DNA of 64,000 nt from Rehmannia glutinosa (Eukaryota > Streptophyta > Magnoliopsida > Lamiales > Orobanchaceae), in assembly GCA_016081115.2 (NCBI GenBank), contig JABTTQ020003017.1:124001-188000 (forward strand). Direction: 5' to 3'. The first letter of the stretch is position 1, and every line of letters starts with the position of its first letter. This document shows positions 22,731-35,519 of this stretch, piece after piece. The translations under genes and the position numbers were made by a program. The notes beneath the pieces are model-generated. The model was not told where the DNA came from. It did not search any database and saw only the letters and a list, made by a program, of their open reading frames with translations.

Positions 22731-24255
22731 AAAAACAAAAATTATGTTTTCTTAAAAGCCTTACAAGTAAAAAGAGGGTCCGATTTAAGGTCTTGTACGG
22801 TTATTTGATTTCAATTACCTATTTACATTTTCAACTACTCATAAAAATGCAATCATATTTATTTATAAATTTGTCACTAAATTATATAGTTGCCTATATA
22901 AGACGTACAAAATAAAAAATATTATCTTTCCCACATTACATTGACATATTTTTTAAATTTATTGACTGAAATAATGTAGATAACAGTCATTTTATAAGTA
23001 GATATTTATCTACAACGATTTTACTTATAACATTGTAGTTATCTTAATATTTACCTACAAATTTTTCTGTAGGTAAACTAGTTTTTTCTTATAGTTCATA
23101 TAGACTAACTTACATCATTTATCAATCACAATTCTTATATTTTCATCCAATTATACATGTGGGATCTACCCACCACCTACAATATTACAAATATAATATT
23201 ATATATTCAGTTTAAAATATTGAAGGTATCACTTTCAACTTTCAAATTATTAAATGCATAAAAAAATATTCAACCAAACATATCATCGTTTTCGAACCTA
23301 CATAAAATTTAATTCTATTCATTCATCCAAATATAAACACAATTTTCATACGAAAACAAATAAAATCTCAAAAAATATTTTTCAACACTAGAAACCGAAA
23401 ATAAACTGTGGAAACATAACTACACTAGGCTTTAAACTTCGGGAGAACAACCAATAATTGTTAATAATGCTACATTAGCAAATCCACCAGAACACTGATT
23501 AGTCCGTGCACATTCCAGGTCTACCTTGGTGGCAGTGATGAGGGGCTGGAGTTGTTGTCCTCATTCATAGTCAAGCGTACGTCTTGAAGCTAAGTTTTAA
23601 AAAAAATTGTTAATGCATAATAAAATAGAGATAGAAAAAAATTAAATTTCTTTTTAACATAATTACTTTTGTATAGTTATTAGTTGATGTTTGACCATCT
23701 TTTTTATGATAGGCTGTTGATTCTTACACAGTAGTTTTTAATGACCGACATCGTTCATTTAATATTTTATGTAATTGTTTCACTGAAAGTACTTAATTGG
23801 GTTGATTTAATGATTTTGGACACTTAAAATAAAGAAAAGGAAATAAAAGGACTAATGTGATTTTTGGGGTATAATCATGTTGTTTACCATGTGAACTGTT
23901 ATTAATGAAGCATAACTCACGCTTTACATCCTCCATAAAGCTTTAGGGCAAGATGGTGTTTCATCTTCTACTCCGTCGCACGGATGATTGACACGTGTGT
24001 AGAAGTTACCATATTAATTTTTGAGCATAAATCAAGGCTAAATTGTGGAGTTTTAATATGGTAACTTAAGTACACATGTCAATTATCCGTCTTGGTGGAA
24101 TATGAGATTTAAACACGATTTTTGCAATGATAAGATCTCATCTTCTAGGGCAATGGTAGTGGGGCCCCTTAGGGATGGGGTTCATCCTTTAATGAAGCAT
24201 TAGTAGGGTGATGAGGGGTGGGGTAGGGGCACGTGGCACGGACCCACAGGAGCTG
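22731..24255. other. Intergenic, no gene seen
   Basis: No recognised coding or bounded repeat. Partly low-complexity AT. Confidence 0.45.
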
Positions 24256-24263
24256 GTCATTGC

Positions 24264-24786
24264 TAGGGGCATCAATTTGTGACACGACACGATAACCCGA
24301 CACGAACCTAACACGAATTTAGCAAGTATAGGTACAACCCTTAACAGGTTGGGGTCAAAATCAGGTCGGACACGATTAACACGGAAAATAAATAGGTCAG
24401 GTCGGGTCGACCCACGGGTCAACACGATTGACCTATATAACCCATTTAATTTAATTGTATATATTATTTTAATATTTTGTGATGTTTTAGTTGGTTATAT
24501 GATGACGAAAAAATTATTAAATGCATTTTTTTTAATAAATTTTAATATTTAATGTATTTTTTATTTGTAATATCATTTTTTCTGATTTTTAATATTTTTT
24601 TCGTGTCAAGTTTAAATTATACAGGTTTTTCGTGTCGTGTCAGGTTACCCGTGTTATAAACGGGTTGTGTTCGGGTCGTGTATCTTGACACGAATAATTA
24701 AACGGGTTCGGATTCGTGTCAGACCTGTAATACATGTGTAAAAATACAACCCACAAACACGAAACACGACACGATTGACACTCCTA
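24264..24786. mobile_element. hAT-type MITE (523 bp) with perfect 8-bp target duplication
   Basis: GTCATTGC occurs at 24256-24263 and 24787-24794. The ends TAGGGGCATCAAT and ATTGACACTCCTA are TIRs. Subterminal arrays of ACACGA/TCGTGT and CGGGTC/GACCCG words occur in both orientations, a hAT feature. No coding capacity. Confidence 0.9.
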
Positions 24787-25064
24787 GTCATTGCGATCAA
24801 AGAAGAGGTTTGACCTATTCCAAATGAAGGGACTGGTTCCTCGTGGCCAACAACGATATACCACGTTTTGTTGCCTGTTTGACTTGTAACATCTCACCTG
24901 ACTCGTGGCTATACTCCCCCACCCCTCACCCCTCATGTTTTGTGCGTGCAAATCTAACAGTGTGTGTGAGAGAGAGGGGAGACAGGGGGTATTTGTGTAA
25001 TAATATTTTTTCTTTCTAACTTTATGATTTTTTGAATAAAATTTAATATTTAATATACAACATT

Positions 25065-26524
25065 GGAGAAAGATTCACTTTTGATCTTATTAGACTGAGC
25101 ACGTGATGCTTTTAGTCCAATTGTTCTCACTTTTAGTCCCAAATCAACATTTTCACCAAAAATAGTCCCCTATGACACGAAAATTGAAAATGTGGTGTTT
25201 TTACTAATGGCAAAAATGGTTCCATAGGACACCAAAATCATATTTTTAACCAAAAATGATCCCATTATTCTTTTATTGATTAAATTTAATATTATTGATG
25301 ATAAAAATTATTTAAATTTTTTTATTTTTAGTTATTTATTTAAATTAATATTGTGAATGTCCCACTTGAAAACTAAAAAACATCTTTGTCCTTAAAAATA
25401 TTTTTCTAAAAAATATATTTTTCCAGTGCTTTTTATTTCACTTAAACAAATTCCCTTACTTAAAATATTTAGAAAAACAAATAATTTTCCTACAGTCTTT
25501 TTTAGTTTAAATCACTTTTTGATTTTTGGAAATACAAATAATTACAAAAATCACGTTTACATATTGGAAAATATATTTAGTTCAATTATCAATAAAATAA
25601 AAAAATTTACGATATTAAATAATTTCATAATTTTTAAATATAGAAAGTATTTTTAAAAAATTTAGAAAAATACTATTAAAAATATTTTAGTATAGTTAAA
25701 TTATAAATAGATAAATATTAGCAAATTCATGGTTCACATAAAAAGACAGTTAATCTAGCTCATATTTCTTTATTTTTTTCATTTCAAATATTATATTTTT
25801 ATTTTTTATGTTTTTAAATCAAACTTTACATTTCCTAAAACAAATCAAACTTTACATATATACACATACATGCACTGTGTTATATGAGACCAGTATCCTG
25901 GGGTAAGAACGTAGGGATCCTAAAATAATATATATATATATATATATATATGCATGTATTTGATCTTTTTTTTCCGTATTACACATTAACACAAAAAAAA
26001 ATATTAACATCTACTTTTAAAAGTTATTTTTCAGAAAATTTAAATTTTATAACTTGAGTTATAAATTTTATTATTTAATTTACTTTGTTAATTTTCTAAT
26101 TAAAATAAATGATACATGTATTTCATCTTTTTTTTGTATTACACATTCACAAAAAAAAATATAACATCTATTTTTAAAAATTATTTTCCAGAATTTATTT
26201 ATATAAGTTGAATTATAAATTTTATCATTTAATTTACTTGTCAGTTTTCTGATTATAATAAATAAAAAATAGTAACTTTAATGATAATATATTTTTTAAA
26301 ATAGATATTAGTTATATTTAGTTTTTTTTAAAAAAACATTATGGGACTATTTTCAATTCATTAGACTAAAATCGCAGGTTTGACTTTCAATTGACATTTT
26401 GACCGTTAACTACTAACGGTGGGACCATTTGTGTAACAAGAACAATCTTATGAGACTATTTTCAAGTTACGGAACTAAAATCGTCAGGTGCTCATTCTTA
26501 TGGGACCAAAAGTGAAGTTTTCTC
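25065..26524. mobile_element. MULE-like non-autonomous element (1460 bp)
   Basis: TACAACATT (25056-25064) and TACAATATT (26525-26533) form a 9-bp target duplication with one mismatch, the Mutator signature. The ends GGAGAAAGATTCACTTTTG and the inverted CCAAAAGTGAAGTTTTCTC are TIRs with further inverted similarity (GAGCAC-TGA-TTTTAGT). The interior has no transposase and contains a tandem duplication (25953-26270). Confidence 0.75.
25953..26270. repeat. Tandem duplication, about 158-bp unit
   Basis: Two copies (about 25953-26110 and 26113-26270) share CATGTATTT-ATCTTTTTT, GTATTACACATT, AACATCTA-TTTTAAAA and TTATCATTTAATTTACTT-like segments. Confidence 0.75.
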
Positions 26525-26573
26525 TACAATATTGATATTTATAGGGGAAATAGTTTTTGGGTTATTTAACTTA

Positions 26574-26976
26574 GAGGGTGTTTGGCTAAGCTTATTTAAA
26601 ACACCTTATAAGCTCCTACATCTGATAAGCTATTTTAGGAGCTTATAAGATGTTAGATCTTATTTTAAAAATAAGATGTCAGAGTGTTTGGATAAACTAA
26701 GATAGTTGAGTTTACGGGAAAAAAGATTTGAGAGATTGATTGTGTGGTGGGTAATTTTGGGGTACTATAAAATTATTAAGGATATTTTTGTCTTTTAAAT
26801 GTTTAAAAATAAAGAGCTTATAAGCTCTTTTAAAAAAGGTTGGGGTGGAGGTACTTTTTTTTAGGAGCTTATAAGCTCTTTTGAAAAAAAATTACCAACA
26901 AATTTTAAGAGCTTATAAGCTCTTAAACATCTTATAAGCTGTTTTTAAGAGCTTATAAGCTCAACCAAACACCCTC
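26574..26976. mobile_element. Tourist-like (PIF/Harbinger) MITE, 403 bp
   Basis: The trinucleotide TTA flanks both sides (26571-26573 and 26977-26979). The ends GAGGGTGTTTGG and CCAAACACCCTC are perfect 12-bp TIRs, the classical Tourist-type terminus. Internal GAGCTTATAAGCTC palindromes recur six or more times. No coding sequence. Confidence 0.85.
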
Positions 26977-27450
26977 TTAGACTACTTGGAGAGATATTTT
27001 ATTATTTAAAGTTCGACCCCGTCATTGTAGGTACTAAAGATGTCAATAAGGGTCCACCCATGAGGGGTGACCCTAGCCCGACCTTAAACATTTAAAGGTT
27101 GGCCTATATCACATAGGTCCTTATAATATGAGGACTTTTTAGCCCGATCCTTATTGGCCCTAGGGTCAGCTAGGGTCGGCTTGGCCCTAAGGGCTTTTTT
27201 TACAATAAAGTTTTTGGATATTATATATATATACTAGAATAACACCCGTGTGTTACACGAGATTTTTTCAATAATAAAAAACAAAAACTTGTATAAGACC
27301 ATCTTACGGGTCTAAATCCGTAAGACGGATCCTAATTACCCGACCCATTTCCCAAACCCCCCAGATTCAGTTTTTTTTTAGTTTTCTTTTTCTTTTTCTT
27401 TTTCGGTTTTTAACTAGAGTTTATTCTTCTTCTTTTCCTTTTTCCTTTTT

Positions 27451-27562
27451 TTCCTCCTCCTCCTCCTCCTCTTCTTCTTCTTCTTCTTCTTCTTCTTCTT
27501 CTTCTTCTTCTTCTTCTGATGTTGCTGCTACTCTTCCTCCTCTTCTTCTTCTTCTTCTTCTT
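27451..27562. repeat. CTT/CCT trinucleotide microsatellite
   Basis: (CCT)n passes into (CTT)n to about 27516, then a second (CTT)n at about 27541-27562. The open frames across it are only repeat translation. Confidence 0.9.
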
Positions 27563-27756
27563 ATGTTCTTCTTCTCTATTCTTCCCTATCGTCGACAAAA
27601 CTTCTTCTCGTTTCCTCTCGCTTCTTCTTGCTTTATATGTTTGTCGTTCTTTTTTTTGTTTTTTCTTGTTTCATCACTTCCGAAGAACTATATCAGTTTG
27701 TAATAAAGTATCACTTTGTAATAAAGTTTGTATACAAATATGTGAACATTGATTCT

Positions 27757-28462
27757 TGAAAGTATCAGGAATTGCCTTAAAAGTATCAATAATTGCCTTA
27801 AATTATATGTTTTATGTCACTGTATTTCAACATTATATCACATGCATATTGGATCTTTGATGATTCAAGTATCAGAAATTGTCTTAAAAGTATCATAAAT
27901 TGACTTAAAAATATCAATTTGTAATAAAGTTTGTGTACAAATTTGTGAACATTGATGCTTGAAAATATCACAAATTATCTTAAAATATTAGAATTTGCCT
28001 TAAAAGTATCAGTTTTATATCACTGTATTTCAACATTGAATATATGTTATGTCACTTTGCATATTAGATGTTGATGCTTAAAGTATCAGAAATTGCCTTA
28101 AAAATATCATTAATTGCCTTAAAAGTATCAGTCTGTGATAAAGTTTTTGTGTACAAATATGTGAACATTGATGCTTGAAAGTATCGGAAATTATCTTAAA
28201 AGAATCAGTTTTATGTCACTTATTTTAACAATGAACATATGTCATATCACTTTGCATGTTAGATATTTGATACTTAAAGTATCAGAAATTAACTTAAAGG
28301 TATCATAAATTGGCTTAATATTATTAGTTTGTAAGAAAGTTTTTGTGTACAAATATGTGAACATTGATGCTTGAAAGTATCAGAAATTGTTTTAATAGCA
28401 TCAGAAATTGCCTCCAAAGTATCACACATCGCCTTAAAAGTATCATACGTTGCCTTAAAGTA
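27757..28462. repeat. Minisatellite of AAGTATCA-GAAATTGCCTTAA units
   Basis: The words AGTATCAGAAATTGCCTTAA, AAGTATCA and TAAAGTTTGTGTACAAAT-TGTGAACATTGATGCTT-like segments recur at about 170- to 190-bp intervals, with finer 25- to 30-bp repeats of AAGTATCANNAATTGCCTTA inside. Confidence 0.8.
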
Positions 28463-29284
28463 TCAGTTTGTCATTTTCAAAAATATTCATATATAATATG
28501 AGAAGTATCAATAATTATATGAAAAGTATTATTCAACGAGTTAGTAATTTAAAATTATCATATATGTATCATTCCACAACCAATTTTCTAAAAGTGTTAT
28601 ATGTATCTTCTCTTGTTTCCCAAAGAACCCCAACCAATGAGTACAATTTTGTAAATATGAACAAGGCAAAAGAATCTTATTAAACCCAGTAACTGAAAGA
28701 AATAAACAAAGATAAATAAATTCTGCACACCCAAAAAATTAATTTTCAAAGAAAGGCTTTTAATTTGAGCAAAAGCGATGAATCTTGGAAAACCTCGATC
28801 AAACGTAATCTCAAGAAAAACTTCAATTTGGGAGAAACAAGAGTATCAGAAGGTATACTTTCAATCTTGAATCTTTCCACCTTCTAAAGACGCAGGCCTT
28901 AATTTTGTGTTTGAGGAAAATAAGTAGAAGAGGGGGGGACGGGAGAAGGGAGAAAAATAAGGACGAGGGAGAGAGAGAGAGTACAGAGACGGAAAAAAAC
29001 ACGTGAAAGATAGAGGGGGTGTATTGGATCCAGATCCGGATAATGGTATCCATCTTACGGATGAGGATCCGTAAGACGATTCTATGAGAAACCTGCTCAA
29101 AATAAAATTTTAGTGTCACAAATTTAAAAGATATGGTAGATAGAATCCCTGATTTTTTGGATTATTTTTTTGAATGAATCTTGATTTTTGGATTATTTTG
29201 TCATGTTTTAAATTAAAAAATATTTATTATGAAATAATAGAATATTTCTCAATAAAAAAATGTTCGAATAGATTTGATCAGTAT

Positions 29285-29698
29285 TAAAGATGACATTTTG
29301 CCCCGACCCGTGGGTACCCACCCCGCCCAGCCCCGTTTGGGTCGCCCGTGACCCACGCGGAGCACGGTGATTCTAGGTATCTCTTCCGCCCCGCGGATAC
29401 CCGCTCTGCCTCGTACCACCTATTTTTTTAATATATTTATTATATATTTTTCATATATAATATATATTATAATATAAATTTTATCTTTTAATATATATAT
29501 ATCTAGCATTTATAAATTAAAAATAAAAATTTTTGTAAATAATATTTTATAAATATTTAAAAAATAAATATTTTTTCCTTTTTTTTCCTATTTAAGTTTA
29601 TTTAATTCGGTGCAGGACGGGCCGACCCGCCCCACACCGTTCTAAGAACGAGACAGGTCTTGGTCTTTAGATACCCGACCCGCCCCATTCCATCCCTA
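29285..29698. mobile_element. hAT-type MITE nested in the larger hAT element
   Basis: The ends TAAAGATGACATTTTGCCCC and GGGGCGGGTCG-type sequence inverted (CGACCCGCCCCATTCC, ATCCCTA) are imperfect TIRs. The flanks ATCAGTAT and ATCAACAT match at six of eight positions. Both ends are strikingly GC-rich (CCCGACCCG words), while the centre is AT-rich. No coding sequence. Confidence 0.6.
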
Positions 29699-30429
29699 AT
29701 CAACATCGACTTTTTTTTAAACTAATTGTGAGCAAATCCTTTATTTTTGAGATTATATTTATCTTTTAGAATCTTGTTTAAATTTGTTATCTTTTAAAAT
29801 TATTATTTTTTAATTTTGTATATAGAATTGCTACATAGATAAATGTGAAAACGTCGTGTGGAATTGAAAGGATAAGAAATTGACAAATGTCCAAGATTAA
29901 TAAGGTGATGACATATGCCAACTTTAATTTGTTTTTCTTTTAATATATAGGGTATATTTATATTTAAATTTTTTATACTTATAATACTATCAAATATTAT
30001 TTTTGATATCGTTTATTAGTTATTTTTTAATCTTGACAAATTATAATTGATGAATATGAAAGAACATGATATTAAAATCCATGATTCAATTGTTAGAATA
30101 TTAGATTGTTGATGTTATTTTAATAATTCATAAATTTATATAGATGAATCTCATAACTTAATTTTTATTAGATTATGTTATATTAGTATTTGATATGATT
30201 AGAAATATTAAATTACAAGGGTACGCGTTTATCAAAAAGAATAAAAAAGAATAAAGATTTATAGGGTCGGTCCTTGTAAAGTTAGGGGTGGACCTAGATT
30301 TTTCAAGCCCTTAAGACTTCAAGGACTTTTAGGGCGAGGGTATGGTCGGGACGACCGACCCTTATTGACATCTTTAGCAGGTACTCGAATTCGGGCATCG
30401 TCATTGCGAGTATAACTACCTGGAGATTT

Positions 30430-30850
30430 AGGTCTATAAGTAGTCACATTTAAATTTTGGTCAAATATCTTTTAATTTTTTTGATATTAGTCCGATTTTT
30501 TATCGGAATTATTATGTTTATAATAATTACTAACCAGGACCCATGTGTGCTAATGTGTATAAGAAAATTATGGATTTTGGTGATTTGTGGCAAAAAATTG
30601 ACACATTAAATCACCAAAATTTGGAGAATTTAATGTTTTGGTGACCATTTTTGGCGCCAAATTACTAAAATCTCCAATTTGTTTGGTCATGATTGCACCT
30701 CCTAGCAGGCCATAGTCGGTCGTTTCCGATAAAATTACATAATTTCGGTCATAATAAGACTACATGTCTAAATTTTTATTAGATATTGAACTAAAATTTA
30801 AAATTTATATTTTAGAGGACTAAATCTCAAATATATAATTCAAGTAAAAG
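30430..30850. mobile_element. Possible inverted-repeat MITE
   Basis: CGGAATTATTATG on the left is matched in inverse by CATAATTTCGG-CATAATAAG on the right, and the AAATTTTGGTCAAATATCTTT segment by an inverted AGATATTGAACTAAAATTT. Ends are not well fixed and no target duplication was found. Confidence 0.4.
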
Positions 30851-31149
30851 GACCAAAGAAATTATTTCCCAATATTCATATATAATATACATAATAAAGT
30901 GATAGTTATTAGTTTTATAAATTTTTTTGTTAATAAAGTGGTTGGTTATCGAATTTTATCTATTTTTAGAAAATTTATTATGTAAAACTGTTTTTCCTTT
31001 TATTTTTTGTACAAATATGTAATTTATCTGTAAACACCACCACTTTTTATTTTTTATATTATATTTGAACTATTTTTAATAAATAACTATGTTTTCTCAT
31101 CCTGAATTCACTACAGAATGACCCAAAAGGGAGGGAAGGAAAATTGTAA

Positions 31150-31610
31150 AATCGATAAGACTTTTGGTTCAATAAGTTATCAAAGTTTGGGATATTTGGT
31201 CCGATTTTCGTCAGAAAATTCTAATTTCAACGGATATTGTTGATTTGGATCATAATGTAACTGGCATGAACAACAAATTGGATAATTTCTCAACATATAA
31301 GGAAAATTGTCACTTGTTCGCCAAATTATTGGGGTCCCCATCATATAACTTCATTTTTTAGGTTCTGACCATTGCTAGTTATTTTTATTTTATTTTTTAT
31401 TTTTTTCTCAAACTGAATTATACATTCATCGAACACGTGGCAATTCCACTTACAAATAGAACAATTTCAATTGTTGTCAATGTCAACAACATTTCGGTCC
31501 AAATCAACAATTTTTGGTAAAATTAAATTTTCCTGGCAAAAATCGGACTTAATATCCCAAATTTGTAAAGTTATTGAACTAAAATTAAACTTTGACAACT
31601 TAGCAGATAA
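31150..31610. mobile_element. Long-TIR MITE
   Basis: Arms of about 110 bp. TTTGGGATATTTGGTCCGAT, then TTGTTGATTTGGAT, on the left are matched in inverse by ATCGGACTTAATATCCCAAA and TCCAAATCAACAA on the right. No coding sequence; exact borders uncertain. Confidence 0.6.
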
Positions 31611-32247
31611 AAAATTTAAAGAAGCCAAGTTAACGAACCAATTATACAATTTTTCCTTTAAACAGTGCCGCAGAAAAATTCAGAAACAATATATTATAGA
31701 TGTATAATGAGTTGTTGACTTTGTTAATCAATAGTTGGATTGCTGGCCATTTTCTAAGTTTTCTTTTTGAGATGATTGAGGCTCTTGTTGTTTTTGTTTG
31801 AGTAATTCTAAATTTCTAAATTTCTAATCATTTTGATTGTGGACCACATACTGGTTTTCATTTTTTTGTAAGGTAATCCACGCATTTAAATAATTCAATT
31901 ATAGAAATTTTAAGGTGCCGACTGTATTCATTTTTAAAGGATATCTTTTTAATTTTTTATTATATAAAATCTTGAAACCACATTCCTTTTATCAATTTTT
32001 ATCAGAAATATAATCCTTTTTTTTTAAAAAAAAATTTACTAATATTTGCGACTCTTCATGCACCTAACAAAACTTATTTTAAATCAACTACAAACACTAT
32101 AAAATTAATTTATTTGCGTGCAAATCTATATAATCAACATAAAAACATCAATAATTCAAATTTTGACTATTTTTTTCAGGGAAATGTTGGCTATTTTAGT
32201 CTTAGATCAACTTGAAATAGAGACAGATATACATAAGGATACCGATC

Positions 32248-32258
<11 letters not shown>

Positions 32259-32285
<27 letters not shown>
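32259..32285. repeat. (TA)n microsatellite
   Basis: A pure alternating AT run in an otherwise unassigned region. Confidence 0.85.
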
Positions 32286-32290
<5 letters not shown>

Positions 32291-32500
32291 AGGACCCCAT
32301 ACGCCGCGCGCGGCTGCATAACCAATGAACCCAGATTGTCCCCTCAATACCCCTTTATGAGAAAGACAAATATTTTCTATTCCGTGCTATACTGCTATTC
32401 TACTCAACCACTATTTAAAACCCCAAAAAAGAAATCTATTTAAAAAAAAGAAATAATTAAAAATATTCTTAAGGTTTTTATCTTTTAAAGGAAAATCTGA

Positions 32501-32989
32501 GGGTGCATTTGGATTGGGAGATTTCAAAACCAATTTATCTGAAAATGAATGGATTTCAAATACATTGATTTGAAATTCATCTTTTGTTTGGACTATGTGG
32601 ATTTGTGTAGAATTTCAAATCATCGTAAAATTTTGATTAAAAAAAATAAAAGTTCTAATTATTTTCTTAATTGATATTTAATAAATAAGAATTAAAAGAT
32701 AATTATAATTTTATACACTAATAATAATATGAAATAATAAATTTTACTATGTGTGAATATTGTGTGAGGGAGAGTGTGCAGTGTGTGTGAATATGCAAAT
32801 GTGCATAACGAAAAAAAAAGAATGTATTTCAAATAACTAGACTTTGGGAAAAATTTAAATCTTTTAAAAATATACTAAAACTTAAAGATGAATTTAAAAT
32901 CCATTGATTTGGATTTATAAGTCAAACAATGATTTGAATTTTGCTAAAGATTCAAATCTCTTATCCCAAACCTCCATTCAAATGCACCC
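32501..32989. mobile_element. Tourist-like MITE, 489 bp
   Basis: GGGTGCATTTGGATTGGG on the left and the inverted CATTCAAATGCACCC on the right are TIRs. The flanking trinucleotides are TGA and TAA, compatible with a degenerate TWA duplication. Inverted similarity continues (GATGAATTT-AAATCCATTGATTTG). No coding sequence. Confidence 0.65.
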
Positions 32990-34059
32990 TAATTGTTTTC
33001 CCACATTTTTTTAGGTGATTTGAACAGCCGAACTCATGAGCAGATGAGAAATGAGATCATAACGTACGAGATATTTATTGTTTATCATTTTAAAATTTCT
33101 AATATGTTTTTTTTGAAGCATTTTAAAATTTCTAATATATATTGCAGGACTACATATGAGACGAAAAAATAATATAAATAAAGTCAACAATTTATAATTC
33201 CTTTCACGACAAATTAAACCATATTATATTTCATGCGACATCAAGGAACAGGAAACAATTTATAACTTGTTGAATGTCCACTTATCTCAATTTTTTAAAT
33301 TACATTGATAAGATATGTGTGGAGTATATTCAAAACAAAATAATAAGGGCTCATAGTTAGTTATATGAAGACAGACATATATATTTTATTTTAATTTTCA
33401 GTTAACAAAATACTATAAAGGGTCATGTCAGCTTTTAGGGAAAAAAAATGAAAACAAAAAGAAAATTATTTGTAATTAGGTTCTTGCTACTTTTTTAACT
33501 TAATCCCATCATGGGTTCCAAGTGCAATGTATTAATTAATCCCACCTTTATCCAACTACGTTGATCATAAAATAATAAGAGAATTATACATTTAGCACTA
33601 TATTTATATCAAAGTGATTTAACCAATGGTTTTGTTAAACGAAGAAAACAATCTTAATTAGTTCGATTAACTGTTCGAATCAGATTTCTGAATATTAACA
33701 ATTACGCTATTCGTTTTTATCAATAATTAAATCCATTTTGCAATGGGATGATCATCCCTATCTAATGACGCTTTACAAAAGTGGAATAATTGTTCTCTTT
33801 CTATAAAAATAAAAAATAAAATAGCATGTGATACATTTAACACATTTATTCCTTTCCAATATAGAGAGATCTATAATTTTTAGATGTAATAAATTCTCAC
33901 CCTCCCGTACAAGCTTAAATTAGATTCAGATTTATATAATTGTTGATGCAATTGTTTGAATTAACCCGGCCCGTTAAGCTTCGATCAATTTTAGTTGTTT
34001 ATAGGATTTGATTATAAAAAATAACCTCACACATAAAACTATGGGAAAAGGACATGAAC
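32990..34059. other. Intergenic, no gene seen
   Basis: AT-rich; nothing recognised. Confidence 0.45.
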
Positions 34060-34309
34060 ACCTAACTTTCCAGCCAAAATCCCTGAAAAATACCATCTTC
34101 CGCTGATTTTTGACAAAAATACCATTTTCCGCTGATTTTTGACAAAAATACCAATTTTCCGCTGATTTTTGGCAAAATAACTATTTTCCACTGATTTTTT
34201 GCTTTGTTGTTTCTTTGTTGTTTCAAATATGTTTGTTGTTTCATACCTGTTTCATTTATGTTTCCTATATGTTTCACTTAGCCAATTTTTCACTGCATTC
34301 CACAGTTGC

Positions 34310-34597
34310 ATGGAGAAAATCTCAGTTGTGGTATACCACAATGGACAATGGAAAGAAAATAAAGACTATACCAATTTTCAAATAACAAGAATACTGATTC
34401 CAATGGATCGCACATTCAACACCCTAAACGAAATCTTGGAACAACAAATTCAATTCAGAAAATTTGAGCTTACTTGTCCATCATCGCTCACGAGAAATGG
34501 GCACGACTCCTTGTGTCGGACCAAAAAATACTTTGTATTGACTTCCAACATCGTAGAATTATTTAATTCATCAATCGTAGCGGGAAAGACCTACTAG
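34310..34597 (+). pseudogene. MULE transposase N-terminal fragment (PB1-like region)
   Basis: From ATG at 34310 the frame gives 95 residues. It begins with the characteristic plant MULE start: ISVVVYHNGQW, then YTNF, a short strand-like stretch and TFNTLNEILEQQIQF. The usual MuDR DDE catalytic domain and SWIM zinc finger, several hundred residues further on, are missing. Just upstream, CATTCCACAG looks like a splice acceptor. The same frame exists in the second MULE copy (56752-57009) with a small frameshift after ENL. It is a remnant; on its own it could at most mediate protein contacts. Confidence 0.65.
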
Positions 34598-34822
34598 TAA
34601 CAACTTTGCTAAAGTACGTGAGATCTTTAGTTCAAGATTAGGCATGCAGACATCGAAATGAAGCAAGATCAACATTTACAAGGATGATAAAAAAAAGCTG
34701 AAGAGTATAGGGGAAAAACTACACTATTTCTCTAAATTTAAAAGCAATTTACTACAAACTTTTATCACATGATCCTCTGTTTCACAATTGTTTCTTACAT
34801 GTTTCAATTGATTACACCATCA

Positions 34823-35046
34823 TTAAGATTTACGTAACAACAATTCTCTAAAATCATTAGGAAGTGGAGGTAGAATCTCAATGTCGTTGTCATCGTCATC
34901 ACCATTTTGCAGCTTCAACTTAGCATGATTGTGAAGCAGATAACTGAGCCTTGCTTGTTCATTCTGTATCTCGAACGCTTCGACATCCATAGCCTTCCCA
35001 ACAATAAAGTGCTTGGCATAACAAGCAACAAAAAATCCCACATTCA
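34823..35046 (-). pseudogene. ULP1/C48 protease last exon, frameshifted (copy A)
   Basis: Minus-strand exon starting after the acceptor CCTTTTGTAG. It reads through ECG, the Cys-containing catalytic motif of SUMO-type C48 proteases (normally DCG), and continues FVACYAKHFIVGKAMDVE and a Glu/Asp-rich tail ending in RELLLRKS. One extra T in the run after ECG shifts the frame compared with copy B, so catalytic Cys and C-terminal helix are no longer in one frame. Upstream exons with the His and Asp of the triad are absent. Such domains are known from plant MULE (KI-type) elements; here it is a fragment. Confidence 0.65.
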
Positions 35047-35519
35047 CTACAAAAGGAAAAAAAAGATACACAGTCAGATAGATAACACAACAAATCAAAA
35101 ACAATAAAAAAAAACAAAATAAATGGAAAATACGTAAAAGAACAAAAGAAACAACTTCGAAACAACGTCGAAACAAACGAAAAACTTCAAACCACAAAAT
35201 AATAAAAGAACACAGAAAAATCATGCATCATCAACACAAAATCAACAAATCATTCGAATTTGCATTCAACACAAAATATGAAGAAAACCAGGATTCCAAA
35301 TCGCTGAAGGAAAGCAAGGCGGGTTCGTGAAGCGGGATCCACTCAGCAACTTTGAGGAGATCGGCAATGACGAATTCTCTTGTGCGAATCGGTACGGTTG
35401 AAGGAGATTTGGTGAATCGAGCATTAACGGCTTTGATTCGCCCTTCGTCGCATCAACAAAGGTCGCGAGCCGCCTCACCGCGATCGAGTCAGCAGTCGGC
35501 CATCATCTCCAAAGCCGAG

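Larger units (their letters stand above)
27286..29100. mobile_element. Nested inverted-repeat element with TAAGACC-type ends
   Basis: Left arm: ACTTGTATAAGACCATC, then ATCCGTAAGACGGATCC. The right arm is the inverted counterpart (GGATCCGTAAGACGATTC). Inside are a CTT microsatellite (27451-27562), a minisatellite (27757-28462) and a gene-like but uncoding stretch (28680-28970). The layout (short arms, minisatellite core) parallels the elements at 5394-17042. Confidence 0.6.
27035..30376. mobile_element. hAT-type element carrying nested insertions
   Basis: GTAGGTAC (27027-27034) and GCAGGTAC (30377-30384) are an 8-bp target duplication with one mismatch. The ends TAAAGATGTCAATAAGGGT and the inverted ACCCTTATTGACATCTTTA are a perfect 19-bp TIR. 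Subterminal regions are rich in GGGTC/GACCC words. Inside lie a minisatellite-bearing inverted-repeat element (27286-29100) and a smaller hAT MITE (29285-29698), so the original element was much shorter. No transposase was found. Confidence 0.8.

Noticed and set aside
27410..27598. Arg/Lys-rich open frame on the minus strand
   Set aside because: It is only the translation of the CTT/CCT microsatellite.
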